Assembly: GCA_017871115.1 (NCBI GenBank)
Contig: JAFCIZ010000005.1
Span: 1,968,501-2,032,500, forward strand
Length of the DNA stretch: 64,000 bases
DNA from: Cunninghamella blakesleeana
Taxonomy: Eukaryota > Mucoromycota > Mucoromycetes > Mucorales > Cunninghamellaceae
Direction: 5' to 3'
Positions 1 to 10,855 of the stretch are shown here, piece after piece. The notes under the pieces are model-generated. The model saw only the letters and a list, made by a program, of their open reading frames with translations. It did no database searches and was not told the DNA's origin. The number at the start of each line of letters is the position of its first letter. Within the stretch, counting starts at the first letter, position 1. The position numbers and the translations under genes are program-made.

Positions 1-294
1 ACGATAACAAAAAAAAAAGGGTAAAATAGTACCAATTTATTAATAACTATATATTTAAAAAGAACAAGGAAAAGGAAAAGGGTGATCAAGTTAAAAAAGA
101 AAAACGTTTAAACAAAGGTACCCGAAGTCCTTGTTTTATATATATAAAAAGAAAAGAAAAGCCTGGCGGGGTTTCAATAAACACCACTCGCCAAACCTAA
201 AAAAAATAAAATAAAATAATGAATACGTCTTTTTTTTTTCTTCTCTTCTTTTCATCTTCTTTTTTATTTTATTTTTATAAAAACATACAATAAT
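1..294. other. 5' flank of tropomyosin gene
   Basis: AT-rich non-coding DNA upstream of the tropomyosin start. It holds T-runs just before the ATG, which look like the pyrimidine-rich leaders seen upstream of other genes in this window. No gene seen. Confidence 0.5.
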
Positions 295-1015
295 ATGGAA
301 AAATTCAAGGAAGTAAGTTTAAATTAATATTATTATTATTGTAAATATTATTTTTATATTCTTCATTATATATTATTATACTTTAAATATATAAAAGCGT
401 TTTCATGTGTAAATATATATATATGTATATATAAATATATATAAATATAATTAATTATTCTGATGATATTTTTATCATTATTATTTTTATTTGTTTATTT
501 CTATTTATTTTATTTAGAAATTAGCTAGTCTTCGTACTGAAATTGATAGTGCCAATAAGCGTGCCGAAGAATTTGAAGAAAAAGCTAATGCTTTAGAAAC
601 TCAACATAATCAAAAAGATGACGAACTTACTAATTTACAAGAACGTGCCAAGCTTTTGGAAGAACAACTTGAACAAGCCGAAACTGATTTAAAAGAAGCC
701 AGTACCAAGTAAGTTTTAACGAAAGAATATGTGAGAGGAAGAGAGAGGAAGTAAAGAGAAGAAATAAAAATATAATATAATATTATATATGTATATATTA
801 TATTTTAAATTCATTTTTTCTCATACTTTATTACTTTTTTTTAACGTTTCAGTTTCCGTGAAGCTGATTTACGTGCTGAACAACTTGGTAAAAAAGCCGT
901 CAAATTGGAACAAGAAATAAAGACCTGGAAAAAGAAGAATGATGATTTGGAAGAAAAATTCAATGCTGTCAAGTCTGAAATGGCTGAATTAGAAAACCAA
1001 CTTGATAGTGTTTAA
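295..1015 (+). CDS. tropomyosin, short form (123 aa)
   Basis: Coiled-coil protein expected to polymerise head to tail along actin filaments of cables and the contractile ring. Three exons: 295-312, 518-708, 853-1015, with GTAAGT donors and TAG/CAG acceptors in consistent phase. The N-terminus (MEKFKEKLASLRTE, then RAEE) and the C-terminal half (LKEAS.NFREADLRAEQL...LEQE...KFNAVKSEMAELENQL) match fungal tropomyosins such as S. pombe Cdc8. The whole protein is heptad-patterned, rich in E/K/L and free of Pro. Fungal tropomyosins are usually about 161 residues. This one is 123, and by eye it lacks about 38 residues in the middle, close to one actin-binding period. The first coding exon is only 18 nt. 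The gene converges on the GST gene. Family assignment is confident; the short length could reflect a missed exon, but the single reading frame runs through exon 2 without a gap. Confidence 0.85.
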
Positions 1016-1274
1016 AAAAACAATAATCCAACTTCTCTCCTATGCTCCCCTTTCTCTTTTTTCCTCCTTTTTTAGTTTTATTTTTATATTTTTCATATCA
1101 ACACATATTTGAATAAATTATTTATTTAAAATTCAAGGTTATGATAATTTATTTCGTCATATAGATACATGTAAAGAGGAAAAGGATGAGAATAAAAAAG
1201 ATGATGATTATTTATATAGTTTATACGTTATATGTTATCATTGTTATTGTTTATTTTTTATTTTTTTTCGTTTT

Positions 1275-2972
1275 TTAAATTTGAGCAGCTAAATCAGGGC
1301 CATTACTAATAGGAACAACACCAGTGGGATTAATTTGAAGATGTGACATATAATAATGTTTTTTAATATGATCCATATTAACTGTAGCAGCCACACCAGG
1401 TTTTTGATAAATACGACGAGCCCATTTCAAAATATGAGGATAATCCTTTTCAATAGTTTTAATATTACATTTGAAATGTCCAACATAAACAGGATCAAAT
1501 CGAATCACGGTTGTCCATAAACGAATATCAGCTTCAGTAAAAGTATTGCCAACTAAATAATCGGTTTTACCAAGTTGTTCTTCGACTTTATCTAACCAAG
1601 TGAAAATATTAAACACATGATTTTCATCTAAAAATAAAAAATAATATATATATATATATAAATAAACAAATAATATATAAGGCTAAAAACTAAATAAACG
1701 CTAGTTTTTTTTTTTTTTAAAAAAAAAAAACTTACATGCTTGTTGAGTAGTTGCAAAACCAGATTTATAAACTCCATTATTAATATTATCATAGATGGGT
1801 GTATTCCAAGCGTCAATTTCTTTTTGTAAATGTTCAGGATAAAAATTGAGTTGTTTTTTATCTTCAGGAATAAATTCATTAAAAGCTGTGTTTAACATAC
1901 GAATAATTTCAGAACTTTCGTTATTGACTATAAAAAAGAATAAAAAGATAATCAACCCATTAATACATCTAGTTTATTTATATATTTAAATAAAATATGA
2001 ACCATTTTTCTACATATATATATATATATCTACACTTACCAATAGTATTTAATTTACGATCATAAAGAACAGGTACGGTGAATCGACCCGAATATTCAGG
2101 ATTAGCTTTAAAATAAATTTCTCTAATAAAAGAAGCATTATTAACTGAATCAGGAATAGCACCAGGACATTCTTCATCAGTAGAGAATTTCCTATTATTT
2201 TTAATATATTATAACAATAAATTTAAAAAGAAAAGTATATATATGGTTTTTAACCATTACTATCATTTATTTTTTACCATCCTTTTTCACCAAGTAAATA
2301 ATCAACAACGGATAAACCAATAATATCTTCTAAGCCCTTTAAAGCACGTACAATAATAGCTCTGTGGGCCCATGGACAAGCATATCTAATAAAGAAAAAA
2401 GAAAAAAAAAAGGTGGTCTTGTAAATATACCAATCAATAAATAAAAAAAACTCCCTCTTCTCTTTTTTTTTTTTCTTTTTTTTATACAAGTACTATTTTT
2501 ATTTTTATTTGACTTACGAAACATATAAATGATAACGTCCACTAGATAATAATAATAAAAATGACATAGGGTAATAATAAAAAGTTAGTTATCAGTATAT
2601 ATATCTTAGCTTAAAATAAAAGAAAAAACACGTCTATTTTTACTATTATTATTGTTATTATTATTATTACATATCAATAATAAACACTTTTATTGCTATT
2701 TTATAAAACAATAATAAAAATATATAGACTTACGGTTCGGCAGCAAAAGTACTCTTAGGATCAGAAGTTATTTCATCACGGAAACTAGAAACTTGTCTAC
2801 GGAATTCACCATCTTTAGCAGCCCAGTTTAAAATATTGGAAGACATAATAGGTAAAGTAGATTGAGTATAAGAACGATAATAAAAAATATTTGTTAAAGA
2901 AGAGTTAGTTTTTTTTAAAGGGAGATAACGTGGAAGAAAGAGAGGTTTTTTAAAAATTGGTAAAAAAGTCAT
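1275..2972 (-). CDS. xi-class glutathione S-transferase / glutathionyl-hydroquinone reductase (Ecm4/Gto type)
   Basis: Predicted to reduce glutathionyl-hydroquinones with glutathione through a catalytic Cys. Six exons on the minus strand: 2972(or 2846)-2734, 2541-2518, 2385-2278, 2191-2040, 1927-1736, 1627-1275. Joining the 24-nt second exon to the third gives the family hallmark GRYHLYVSYACPWAHRA, with the active-site Cys in CPWA. The C-terminal helical domain carries NNESSEIIRMLNTAFNEF and TEADIRLWTT.IRFDPVYVGHFKCN, typical of Ecm4/YqjG. Start at 2846 (MSSNILNWA) gives 313 aa. Start at 2972 (MTFLPIFKK) gives 355 aa with a basic, acid-free leader that resembles a mitochondrial presequence. 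An even earlier in-frame Met lies at 3032. Both starts may be used. Family confidence is high; localisation is inference. Confidence 0.9.
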
Positions 2973-3338
2973 ATTTATAAGTAAAAAGAAAATTATGAGT
3001 GAGGAAAAAAATAAAAATAAACTATGCAACACATAAAAATTTTAAAGATTTCCAAAAATAAGGTTCGCGGTGTTTTAATTACAAATTCATTACAAATGTT
3101 TTCATTATTAATCACGTAAAATACGTACGATGATGGTGATTACCTTTTTATTAGTAAAGAAAACTACACTTGTATTAAAATAATATAAATTAGATATATT
3201 AAGTTTACAAATAATTTTTAATGCTGCTTCAGTTCAATATATTATATGTATTAAAGCTCTGTTATATATGGATAATACCATTATTTAATACTTTTTCACT
3301 TTTTTTTTTTTTATTATATCTATCGTTTTCCAATAAAT

Positions 3339-3382
<44 letters not shown>
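3339..3382. repeat. (AC)n-(AT)n microsatellite
   Basis: About ten AC dinucleotides run straight into about eleven AT dinucleotides. Simple repeat in the GST/unknown divergent spacer. Confidence 0.9.
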
Positions 3383-3484
3383 TCATAGATTGCTGGTACA
3401 ATAGTAGAATTTTTCACCGAAAATTATTGATAGATATCATTGAGTATGAATTATATTTTCTATTTTTTTTTAAATAATATTAGT

Positions 3485-3518
3485 AATGATAATGATAATG
3501 ATAATGATAATGATAATA
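3485..3518. repeat. TGATAA hexamer tandem repeat
   Basis: About five to six copies of TGATAA in a row. Each unit contains GATAA, the core bound by fungal GATA factors, so the tract could be either a plain microsatellite or a GATA-factor landing site upstream of the neighbouring genes. The second idea is inference only. Confidence 0.7.
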
Positions 3519-4119
3519 GAGAGAAGGAATTAAAAAAATGAACTAAAATATAAAAATATCATGTTAAAATTATAATACAAATCATAGTATCTTGATATTT
3601 AATTCAAGATCGATGATTCAAAAAAGTAGGTTTTAAAGCATGATACCACGAAACACAGCCTATAATTTCACAACATACGGAGTTTGTTTATTATTTATTT
3701 CTATTCTTTTTTAAAAAAAAAGAAAAAGGAAAAAAAGAATCTTCATTCATCTTTATTCTTATTTTTTTTTATTTGTCAACTCATAAAAATATGAAAATAT
3801 AAACTCTTAAAAAAAAAAATGGAATGATTATATAAAAGTTATTCAGAAAAAAAGTAATGCTTTTTTGATAGTAAAAAGAAAGATTAAATTAAAAATTATA
3901 AAAACTTTCCATATCAATCAATTTATGCATAAATCACACTTTTTTTTTAATTGTTAAAGTTTTTCCCAAGAAAAAAAATAAAATAAACCCATTCACTAAT
4001 CATTTATTTTTTATTATTATTTTTCTCTTTCTTTTTCTCTCTCTCTCTTTTTTTTTTTATAAAAAAAAATTTCTATTTTTATTCATATTTCTATTTCTTT
4101 TACATACACACATAAAAAA

Positions 4120-4432
4120 ATGAAACCATCTTACCGACGACCATCTACTTCACAAAAAAGTAATACGAATATTTTAACGCCTATCCCAGATAAAAAATCA
4201 CGGATCCTAGGGTTACAGCATTTAGGCGTTACATTTAGAGAAGGTGACCATGTAGTGACGAAAATCGCTACACCAATTGTTACTGACGATTTGGATGCAA
4301 AATTACCTACTTTTATGAAGCCCATTGATGATGATGAAGATATGGAAGTTGATGATTACAATACCAAGGTAAAATAATCTACATTATCAATATATCATTC
4401 CCTAATCATCCTATGTATCATCATCATTACTT

Positions 4433-4485
<53 letters not shown>

Positions 4486-4587
4486 TATATTATATTATAT
4501 ATATAGACCGAAAACATGCTATTTACAAACAATGATCATTATCAACTACTTCATCATGATCAAATAAAACATTTATTGCAATTATAA
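4120..4587 (+). CDS. small hypothetical protein (109 aa)
   Basis: Not recognised. Two exons: 4120-4368 and 4507-4587, joined across an intron with a GTAAAA donor, (TACA)n/(AT)n repeats and a TAG acceptor. The reading phase is kept and ends at TAA. The N-terminus is basic and Ser/Thr-rich (MKPSYRRPSTSQKS). The middle is better ordered: SRILGLQHLGVTFREGDHV, then ATPIVTDDLDAKLPTFMKP. An acidic patch (DDDEDMEVDDY) follows and the C-terminus is Asn/His/Leu-rich. No signal peptide or membrane segment. The LPTFMKP-plus-acidic layout resembles a short interaction motif, but I cannot name a family. It converges with RPC6 (198 bp between stops). The codon pattern and clean intron suggest a real gene. 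Confidence 0.6.
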
Positions 4588-4785
4588 TTATTATTATTAT
4601 TATTATTATTATTATTTTGAAATTGTATAGTATATATAAATATATATATATTAAAAAAAATGAATAATGTATATTAAATAAAAAAAAAAAAAATGATGAT
4701 ATAGTATTTATATATTTATATATATATATATGCACATAATAAAGAATAAAATAAAAATAAAAGGATTTTTGTTTTTTTTTTTTTT

Positions 4786-6287
4786 TTACCAATCCAACCA
4801 AGTTTTAAAGTATTCACAGTTAAAAGGAGAAATGGGACCATCTTCTTTACAAAAAGTAAAAACAGGACATCTTCCACAAGGTGTTTCTGTTAATCCTTCT
4901 GTTGGTAAATGGCTCTTTGTTTTACGGCATCCTTTATAGGTCCATTGTATACCATGCTCTTCCCCTAAAGTTGAAGGATCATCATCATCATCACTAAATT
5001 CTTCCATTCCAGCCATAAATGGCAATCTTTTTTCCACTTCTCCATCATATACTAATACGTCTAATAAGTTGGTAATATCTTTTACTGATAAATCTATAGA
5101 AGAGATCCGAGATTCTGTAATAAATCGTCTAACTTCCGTTGCTGTTGGATAATGTTCATAATCTGGCCCATAGACTGCATCTCTTATATTATCTAAACGT
5201 GGAAAACTCTACATAAAAGATAAAAATAAAAATGGAATAAAATCGAGAGTTGGAAACAAAAAAAAAAAAAAAAAAATTGACACATGAACATATAATATAT
5301 AATGTTGAACTTTTAAACTTACTCTTGCTGAAATATATTTTAAACATGCTGCTTTTAAACTATCAATAAAATCTGTATCTAATTCTTGATCTGTATACCA
5401 AGCCCCACCTGTCACTTCACTTGATGGTTGTACATTAAATAGCATATAAATCTTTCTCGTAGGATACTAAATAAATTAATATAATAATAAAGAAAATTTA
5501 AAACTTTTTCTATATATGTATATGTCAGTGATGTTTTTTTATTATTTACCTTGACGTGTTTAACAGATTTAATCTCTTGTCTTTGTTCCAATGTTTTCAA
5601 AGTACGATTTAATACAATAGTATGAAGGTTGGTCTTTTTTTTTAAATCTTTTGTCCATATCCCATTGTTTCCACTTGATCGAATAGCATTGTATACCAAG
5701 CGTTGTTCATCATTTAATTTACTTGCTCTATTTATATATAGAAATGAAAATAATAGTAATAATATGAGTCATTGTACGTTATAAAAATATTCATATTTTC
5801 TTCTACTTTACGCTGCGGCATCTTGTAAATCAATAGCTCGTAACATATTTTCACCATTAAGTTGAATCACTTCTAAAGTATTCTAAACATATATAATACA
5901 CAATTGTATACATGTATATATTTTTCAGCATATTCTTTTTATCATTCCTTATTTATGTATATGATGATAATGATAGAAATAAAAAGAAAAAAAAAGTTAT
6001 TGTATACCTTTTTTAATAAGGAGTTCATTGCTAAAAAGGCTTTCTCTACTACCATTTCTTCAGGATGATCGCTAAATTTAACACCCTAAAAAAAAAAAAC
6101 AATAATGTATAGAATAGGTACGGTTGGTTAGTTGTCAAAAGTTAAAAAAAATAATAAAAATAATTGTAATAAAGTTTTTATTTACTTGATCATGGCGCTT
6201 CACATATTGATAAAAAGTCCATTCATCCTTTGATAAACCCATAGGTATATCTTCTGTTTTACTATCTACATTCATTGGATCGTTCAT
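4786..6287 (-). CDS. RPC34: RNA polymerase III subunit RPC6 (RPC34/hRPC39)
   Basis: Subunit of the Pol III-specific RPC82/34/31 trimer, which acts in promoter opening and TFIIIB contact. Six exons on the minus strand: 6287-6186, 6085-6008, 5882-5812, 5727-5550, 5466-5323, 5208-4786, giving 331 aa against 316-317 in yeast and human. Hallmarks are the tandem winged-helix segments AIRSSGNNGIWTKDLKKKTN and PSSEVTGGAWYTDQELDTDFID. The C-terminus holds a cysteine cluster (GCRKTK, then CGRCPVFTFC and SPFNCEYFKTWL) that matches the Fe-S-binding tail described for human RPC39. Identification rests on continuous family similarity along every exon. It is transcribed away from a 1.9-kb spacer. An acidic FSDDDDDP insert precedes the cysteine cluster. 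Confidence 0.95.
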
Positions 6288-6733
6288 TTTGGTATATATA
6301 TATATATATATGTATATATATTTATAGTTTTTTTAAAGAATAAAAAAAAAAAAAAGAGAGAAAAAAAATGAGAGGTAAAAAAAAAAAAAAATTGCATGTA
6401 AAAGTGGCTTTATATTACTAAAAAACTCCGCCTTCGTTTATACAGCATTAAATCATTGATGAACAAAGTAAATTACTCTATATTAATTTCAAGTAGTATT
6501 ATAAATATAAATATAAACATACATATACGTATATATATATATATATATATAATTTAATACTATCTTTGATATATATATATGTATGGTTATATAATGAAAT
6601 CAAGATATTACAAAAGGTTATTTTTTATTCTCAATTTTGCATTATGTAAACCTTGATTCTTTTTTTTTTTGCCAATTCATAGGCGATTATTAAGGTACAA
6701 AACATGTATAAAAATCATTCCTCCCGAGAAATC

Positions 6734-6773
<40 letters not shown>

Positions 6774-8153
6774 TAAACATATTTATAACAGTATGCTTTG
6801 ATTACTACATCGATTCTTTATTTTAAAGAATATCTCTATTCATGATTTAATCTTTTTATTATAAACTAAACGTCGATTGTTACGCACTTGTAAAAAATAC
6901 TCTTCAAAAAAAAAAAGAGTCTAGAGTTTTTTAAAGAGTCTCGGCCAAGGCTTGGAAAAAGAAGAAATGGCATCTCATATTATTATTTTTAACAAATAAA
7001 AATAAATAAATAATTGGTAGAAATTCTATGTAATATTATTTATTAAAAGTTATTAGGTCGAAATAGAAAAAACTGGACAACGAAAATTGAACTATATAAA
7101 ATAAGGTTGCTCTTCTTCTATGGGTTATGATTGCTTTATAAGGCGAAAGGAGACCATGGGAAACTGTTTTTGATGTTTTTTATTTATATTTTGGGATTTT
7201 AGTTTTTGCCGATGTAAATAAAAACAATGATCAACATCTTTTTTTTTTTTTAAAAAAAAAAAAAAAAATAATACCAATATTAATAATTGTAATTAATATT
7301 TATTAATATTGTAAAGGGTTGTTTTATTATAAAAAAAAAAAAAAAACAGATCAAGTGACTATAATAAGTATATCTATTTTTTTTTAAAAGATAATATATA
7401 TTTTTTTCATCTTTTTAATTTTTTTTGTGTTACTTTTGACTAAACCGGCTTAGTTTTTCGGCATAGTATAAAAAAAAGAGATCTTAATTTGTCTCCATAA
7501 TAGGAAGCTATCATAATAAAAATAGTTGACGAAACACGGAGGTCAGAGCCAAGTTATATATGTATATTGTTTTATAGAAAAAAAAAAAAAATAAAGACAA
7601 TGATAAACAAAATAGGAGTTAAGGCATTTTTATTTTTATTTTATTTTTTTTAAAAAAGTATAAACATAAACAAAATTATAAAGATTATATCACTATCGGT
7701 TAACCTTGTTTTGGTGGATGTTTCTTTTTAAATGAAACAGATGATAGTTCTTATTTAGGAAATGAATAGGGGAAATAAAAGATGATAGGGTTAAAAAGCA
7801 ATAGGATGATCTTGGTTTTTAGTGTTATATATATTTATATGTATATATACATATAGATATATATTAAGAGAAAGATAATAATATAATAGATTTATTTTTC
7901 ATTATAGATCAAAAAAAAAAAAAGAAGAATTTACATATATTAATTTTCTTTTTTAAAAAGTAATACCAAATAATAAAAAAAAAGGACATATAGTTCAAAA
8001 GCATAAATATATAAAAAAATAATAAAAACGAACGGAAAACAAAAAAAATAAATACATAAAACCATAAAATATATACATATAAGAATGATAATAATAATAG
8101 CAATAAAATAATTTTAAAATTGGCATAAAAAAAAAAAGATATACTGTTATTTT
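6288..8153. other. 1.9-kb intergenic region
   Basis: Upstream of RPC6 and downstream of the Zn2Cys6 gene. AT-rich with an ATT trinucleotide tract at 6735-6772, a T-run/A-run palindrome at 7239-7268, and short direct or inverted runs around 6895-6935. I see no ORF with family character, no tRNA and no recognisable snRNA. The length would allow an ncRNA, but I cannot support one. Confidence 0.45.
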
Positions 8154-8788
8154 TTAAAATGAATGATGATGATCAAAATCAGAATGTAAATGAAAAATAG
8201 GATAAGATTTTTTATGTTCAGAAGCAGCTAAAGTGACTGCAGAGAATGTTCTACATGATAACTGATCTAAAAAACAAAATAGTATATATAAATATAATGT
8301 TATTTATCATTCTTATTATATGTATACATACACATATTATTTATTTATTTATTATTTATTATTATTTATTTACCCATCATACTAGGCATTTCCATTTTTT
8401 TAGAATTTAAAAAAAGCGAAGGACAACTGATTTGTTTCATCAAATTAGGTTGTGGAGATGAGGGCGATGACGATAGAGAAGAAGAAGAGTCTGTTAAAGA
8501 GGATGAGGTTGGGTTTGGTAATGGAGGAGGTGAAATGGATGACCAAGGTGATCGGTGGGGATGATGATTATATTTTGGTAAAGATCTTTTTCTTCGACTT
8601 GGGCGATGAATACATTCAATGTTATTCGATGAACAAAAGGCACAAGGTTGACCTCCATCACACTTAGTTTTTCTTCTTCGGCATGTCTCACAAGCTGATC
8701 CAGAACTAAGGCGTCGAGGCACGTGATGCATTGTTCCTGTACTTTTTGATCGATATATTGATAAGTGATTTGTTTGTTCCAAAGTCAT
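8154..8788 (-). CDS. small Zn2Cys6 (Gal4-type) zinc-cluster protein
   Basis: Putative nuclear DNA-binding regulator. Two exons on the minus strand, 8788-8374 and 8266-8154, 175 aa. The zinc cluster reads C-x2-C-x6-C-x5-C-x2-C-x6-C (SACETCRRRKTKCDGGQPC, then AFCSSNNIEC) at about residues 33-58. A basic stretch follows (RPSRRKRSLPK) and then a Ser/Pro-rich linker. There is no fungal-specific transcription-factor middle homology domain, which many Gal4-family proteins have, so this is a minimal binding domain with a low-complexity tail. The C-terminal exon is His-rich (HLHSDFDHHHSF). The start is taken as the Met before TLEQTNHL; the frame is open further upstream but is only Phe/Tyr-rich and looks like leader. 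No dimerising coiled coil is evident. Confidence 0.8.
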
Positions 8789-9693
8789 ATAACAATAATA
8801 ATAATAATAAAAAAAAAAAAAGAAAGAAAAAAAAAAAAAAGTAGAAAAGAAAAAAAAAGAAAAAGAAAGTGAATAAAGAAAAGAAGGAAGAAGAAAAAGC
8901 AATTTATTTTTTAAGTTTAAATATATACTTTTTTTTAACCAAGAAAAGAAGAATAAAAAAAGAAAACTTGAATTGAAGTTTATATATAAACGATATATAA
9001 ATAATAATAAAAACAAACAATCACGCGTGATGAGAAAAAAAAAAAAATCTTGGTACCGATCAAATAATAAAGTATAATATCTCTCTCTCTCTCATTATTT
9101 TTTTTTTTTAATATAAAAAAAAAAAAAAAAAAAGATCTACAGAGAGAGAGCGAATATAATGATCAAGTTACACTTTAGATGTAAAACTAAAAACTTGTTC
9201 AATAATATATAAAATGGAAAAACGTGTAAAAGCATACTTATTATAATATCCACGTTTTTTATATTATTCTTTTTTGTATAAAAAAATTGATCAATTGCTT
9301 TCATTGCAGTACCCCTGATTTTCATTAGAATTATTTATAGCTTTGATAAATAAAAAGTAGTGTCAATAATGAAAGAGAGAGAGAGAGAGAGGAACCATCT
9401 ATTTATCAAATAGATTATCATTAAGAAGAATTGTATGCAATGAATATATATAAACTTGTATATGTTTTATTATAATATATAAATGTTAATCATAAATAAG
9501 ATTAGTATTCCTTTTTTTATTAATATATATAATATATATGTTTTAATAAAGTGGGGTAAAATAAATATGAAAACTAAAACAATAGGTGACACAAAATACC
9601 ATAAGGTGGAAAAAAAAAGAATGTGAGAGAGTAAGGGAACAATGACTGGAACCAACATTCATATGAAAAAAAATTAAAAAAAAACCTTTTTTT
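8789..9693. other. intergenic region
   Basis: Promoter side of the Zn2Cys6 gene and 3' side of the membrane-protein gene. It contains A-runs, CT and GA dinucleotide tracts (about 9079-9092, 9373-9390) and AT repeats. Several short frames are hydrophobic low-complexity chance frames. No gene seen. Confidence 0.5.
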
Positions 9694-10179
9694 TTAATCT
9701 TTTTTAATACTTTCATCTTTTCCTATTGTTGTTGCATTAAAATAAACATAAAGCTGATAAATAAATACACATCCAAGGGATAGTAATAAGGATCCAATAA
9801 TAAATGGTAATAGGACTAAGAAGCCTATTGTTGTGATAATAAACCATGCACTTGTCGCGAAAAACAATATAGTTGTTGATATACAAGTTAAAAAGATTAA
9901 AAATATTATAACTGGGATGGCTGATAATCCAATAAATAAATACACTGCTAGACGAAATTCCTTACTGTATAAAAAATAATAATAGTATTTACATTAGTAC
10001 TTTTCTTATCAGTATACATATATATTACAGGTATGAATATCATCTTACTATGGCCATAAACTGATAAATGTATCGTTTGCTAAAATAGCATAGTTGGATA
10101 ATAATATAAATAAGGATAGTAAGGTTTGTTTTACTTGTTCAATATAAGACATCACTTGATCTTTATCTACTATAGACAT
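9694..10179 (-). CDS. small multi-pass membrane protein, promethin/LDAF1-like
   Basis: Two exons on the minus strand, 10179-10049 and 9964-9694, 133 aa. A short polar N-terminus (MSIVDKDQVMSYIEQVKQ) is followed by a hydrophobic segment, a short polar link (WPYKEFRLA), and then nearly 70 residues of dense hydrophobic sequence that can form two hairpins. The tail is polar and charged (GKDESIKKD). This size and arrangement fit the promethin family (human LDAF1/TMEM159, yeast Ldo16-related), ER proteins that partner seipin at lipid-droplet sites. No catalytic motif. Similarity was judged by eye from hydrophobic pattern, so other small ER membrane families remain possible. It shares a 676-bp divergent upstream region with the DYRK kinase gene. 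Confidence 0.5.
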
Positions 10180-10855
10180 GATAGATTAATAAGATTGAAA
10201 TAAAAATAAAAAGAGTGCGAGTGAGAAAAAAAAAAAGTAAACAAAAAGTGAAAGAGAACTAAAAAATTTAAAAAAAAATTGAAATTTTACAATTTTTTTA
10301 TTTTTTTTTGTCAAACCAACATTATTTTTATTTTTTTTAATATAATTAAATTAAAAATCTATTTGATATCTATAAACTTAATCCAAATGAGCATATATTT
10401 TACTTAAAAGATATAATAAAACAGAATATCATCAGAGTCATGCAATAGCAAGCTGAATTATAAAAATTTAAAAGGTAAGAAAAACATTTTTTTTAAAGCG
10501 CGTAAATTTAAATTTTTCTTTTTTTTTTTTCTCACTTTCATTCTCACATTCATTTTTTATTATTATTTAATAAATATCCCTTTCTATTCCTTTTTTTTTT
10601 TTTTTATTTCACTTGATTAATTTAATTCATCATTTATATTTACTAAAATTTATAATATATTAAGGAAAAAAAGAAAAAAAAAAAACAAGAAAAAAAATTA
10701 TATATATATGGGTAAAAAATAATAATAGTCAATCATAATAATAGTAATAATAATAATATGATAATAATAGGAATATTTAATAAAAGCTAGTTTTTTTAAT
10801 CAATAATTTGCCTTCATTTATTTATTTTTATTAATGATAACCTAGACAGTTTGAA
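10180..10855. other. divergent promoter region
   Basis: Between the promethin-like gene (-) and the DYRK kinase (+). Contains T-rich tracts (about 10508-10535, 10590-10605) and AAT repeats. No coding signal. Confidence 0.5.

Larger units (their letters stand above)
3033..4119. other. divergent intergenic region with microsatellites
   Basis: Shared upstream region of the GST (-) and the small unknown gene (+). It contains an (AC)n-(AT)n tract at about 3339-3382 and a TGATAA hexamer tandem at about 3485-3518, plus A/T runs. The T-rich stretch at about 4010-4070 precedes the start of the rightward gene. No coding potential beyond short chance frames. Confidence 0.5.

Noticed and set aside
8789..9016. 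N-terminal extension of the Zn2Cys6 protein (Phe/Tyr-rich, 76 residues)
   Set aside because: The in-frame extension is translated A-run and T-run DNA with no family character; the Met before TLEQTNHL is a better start.
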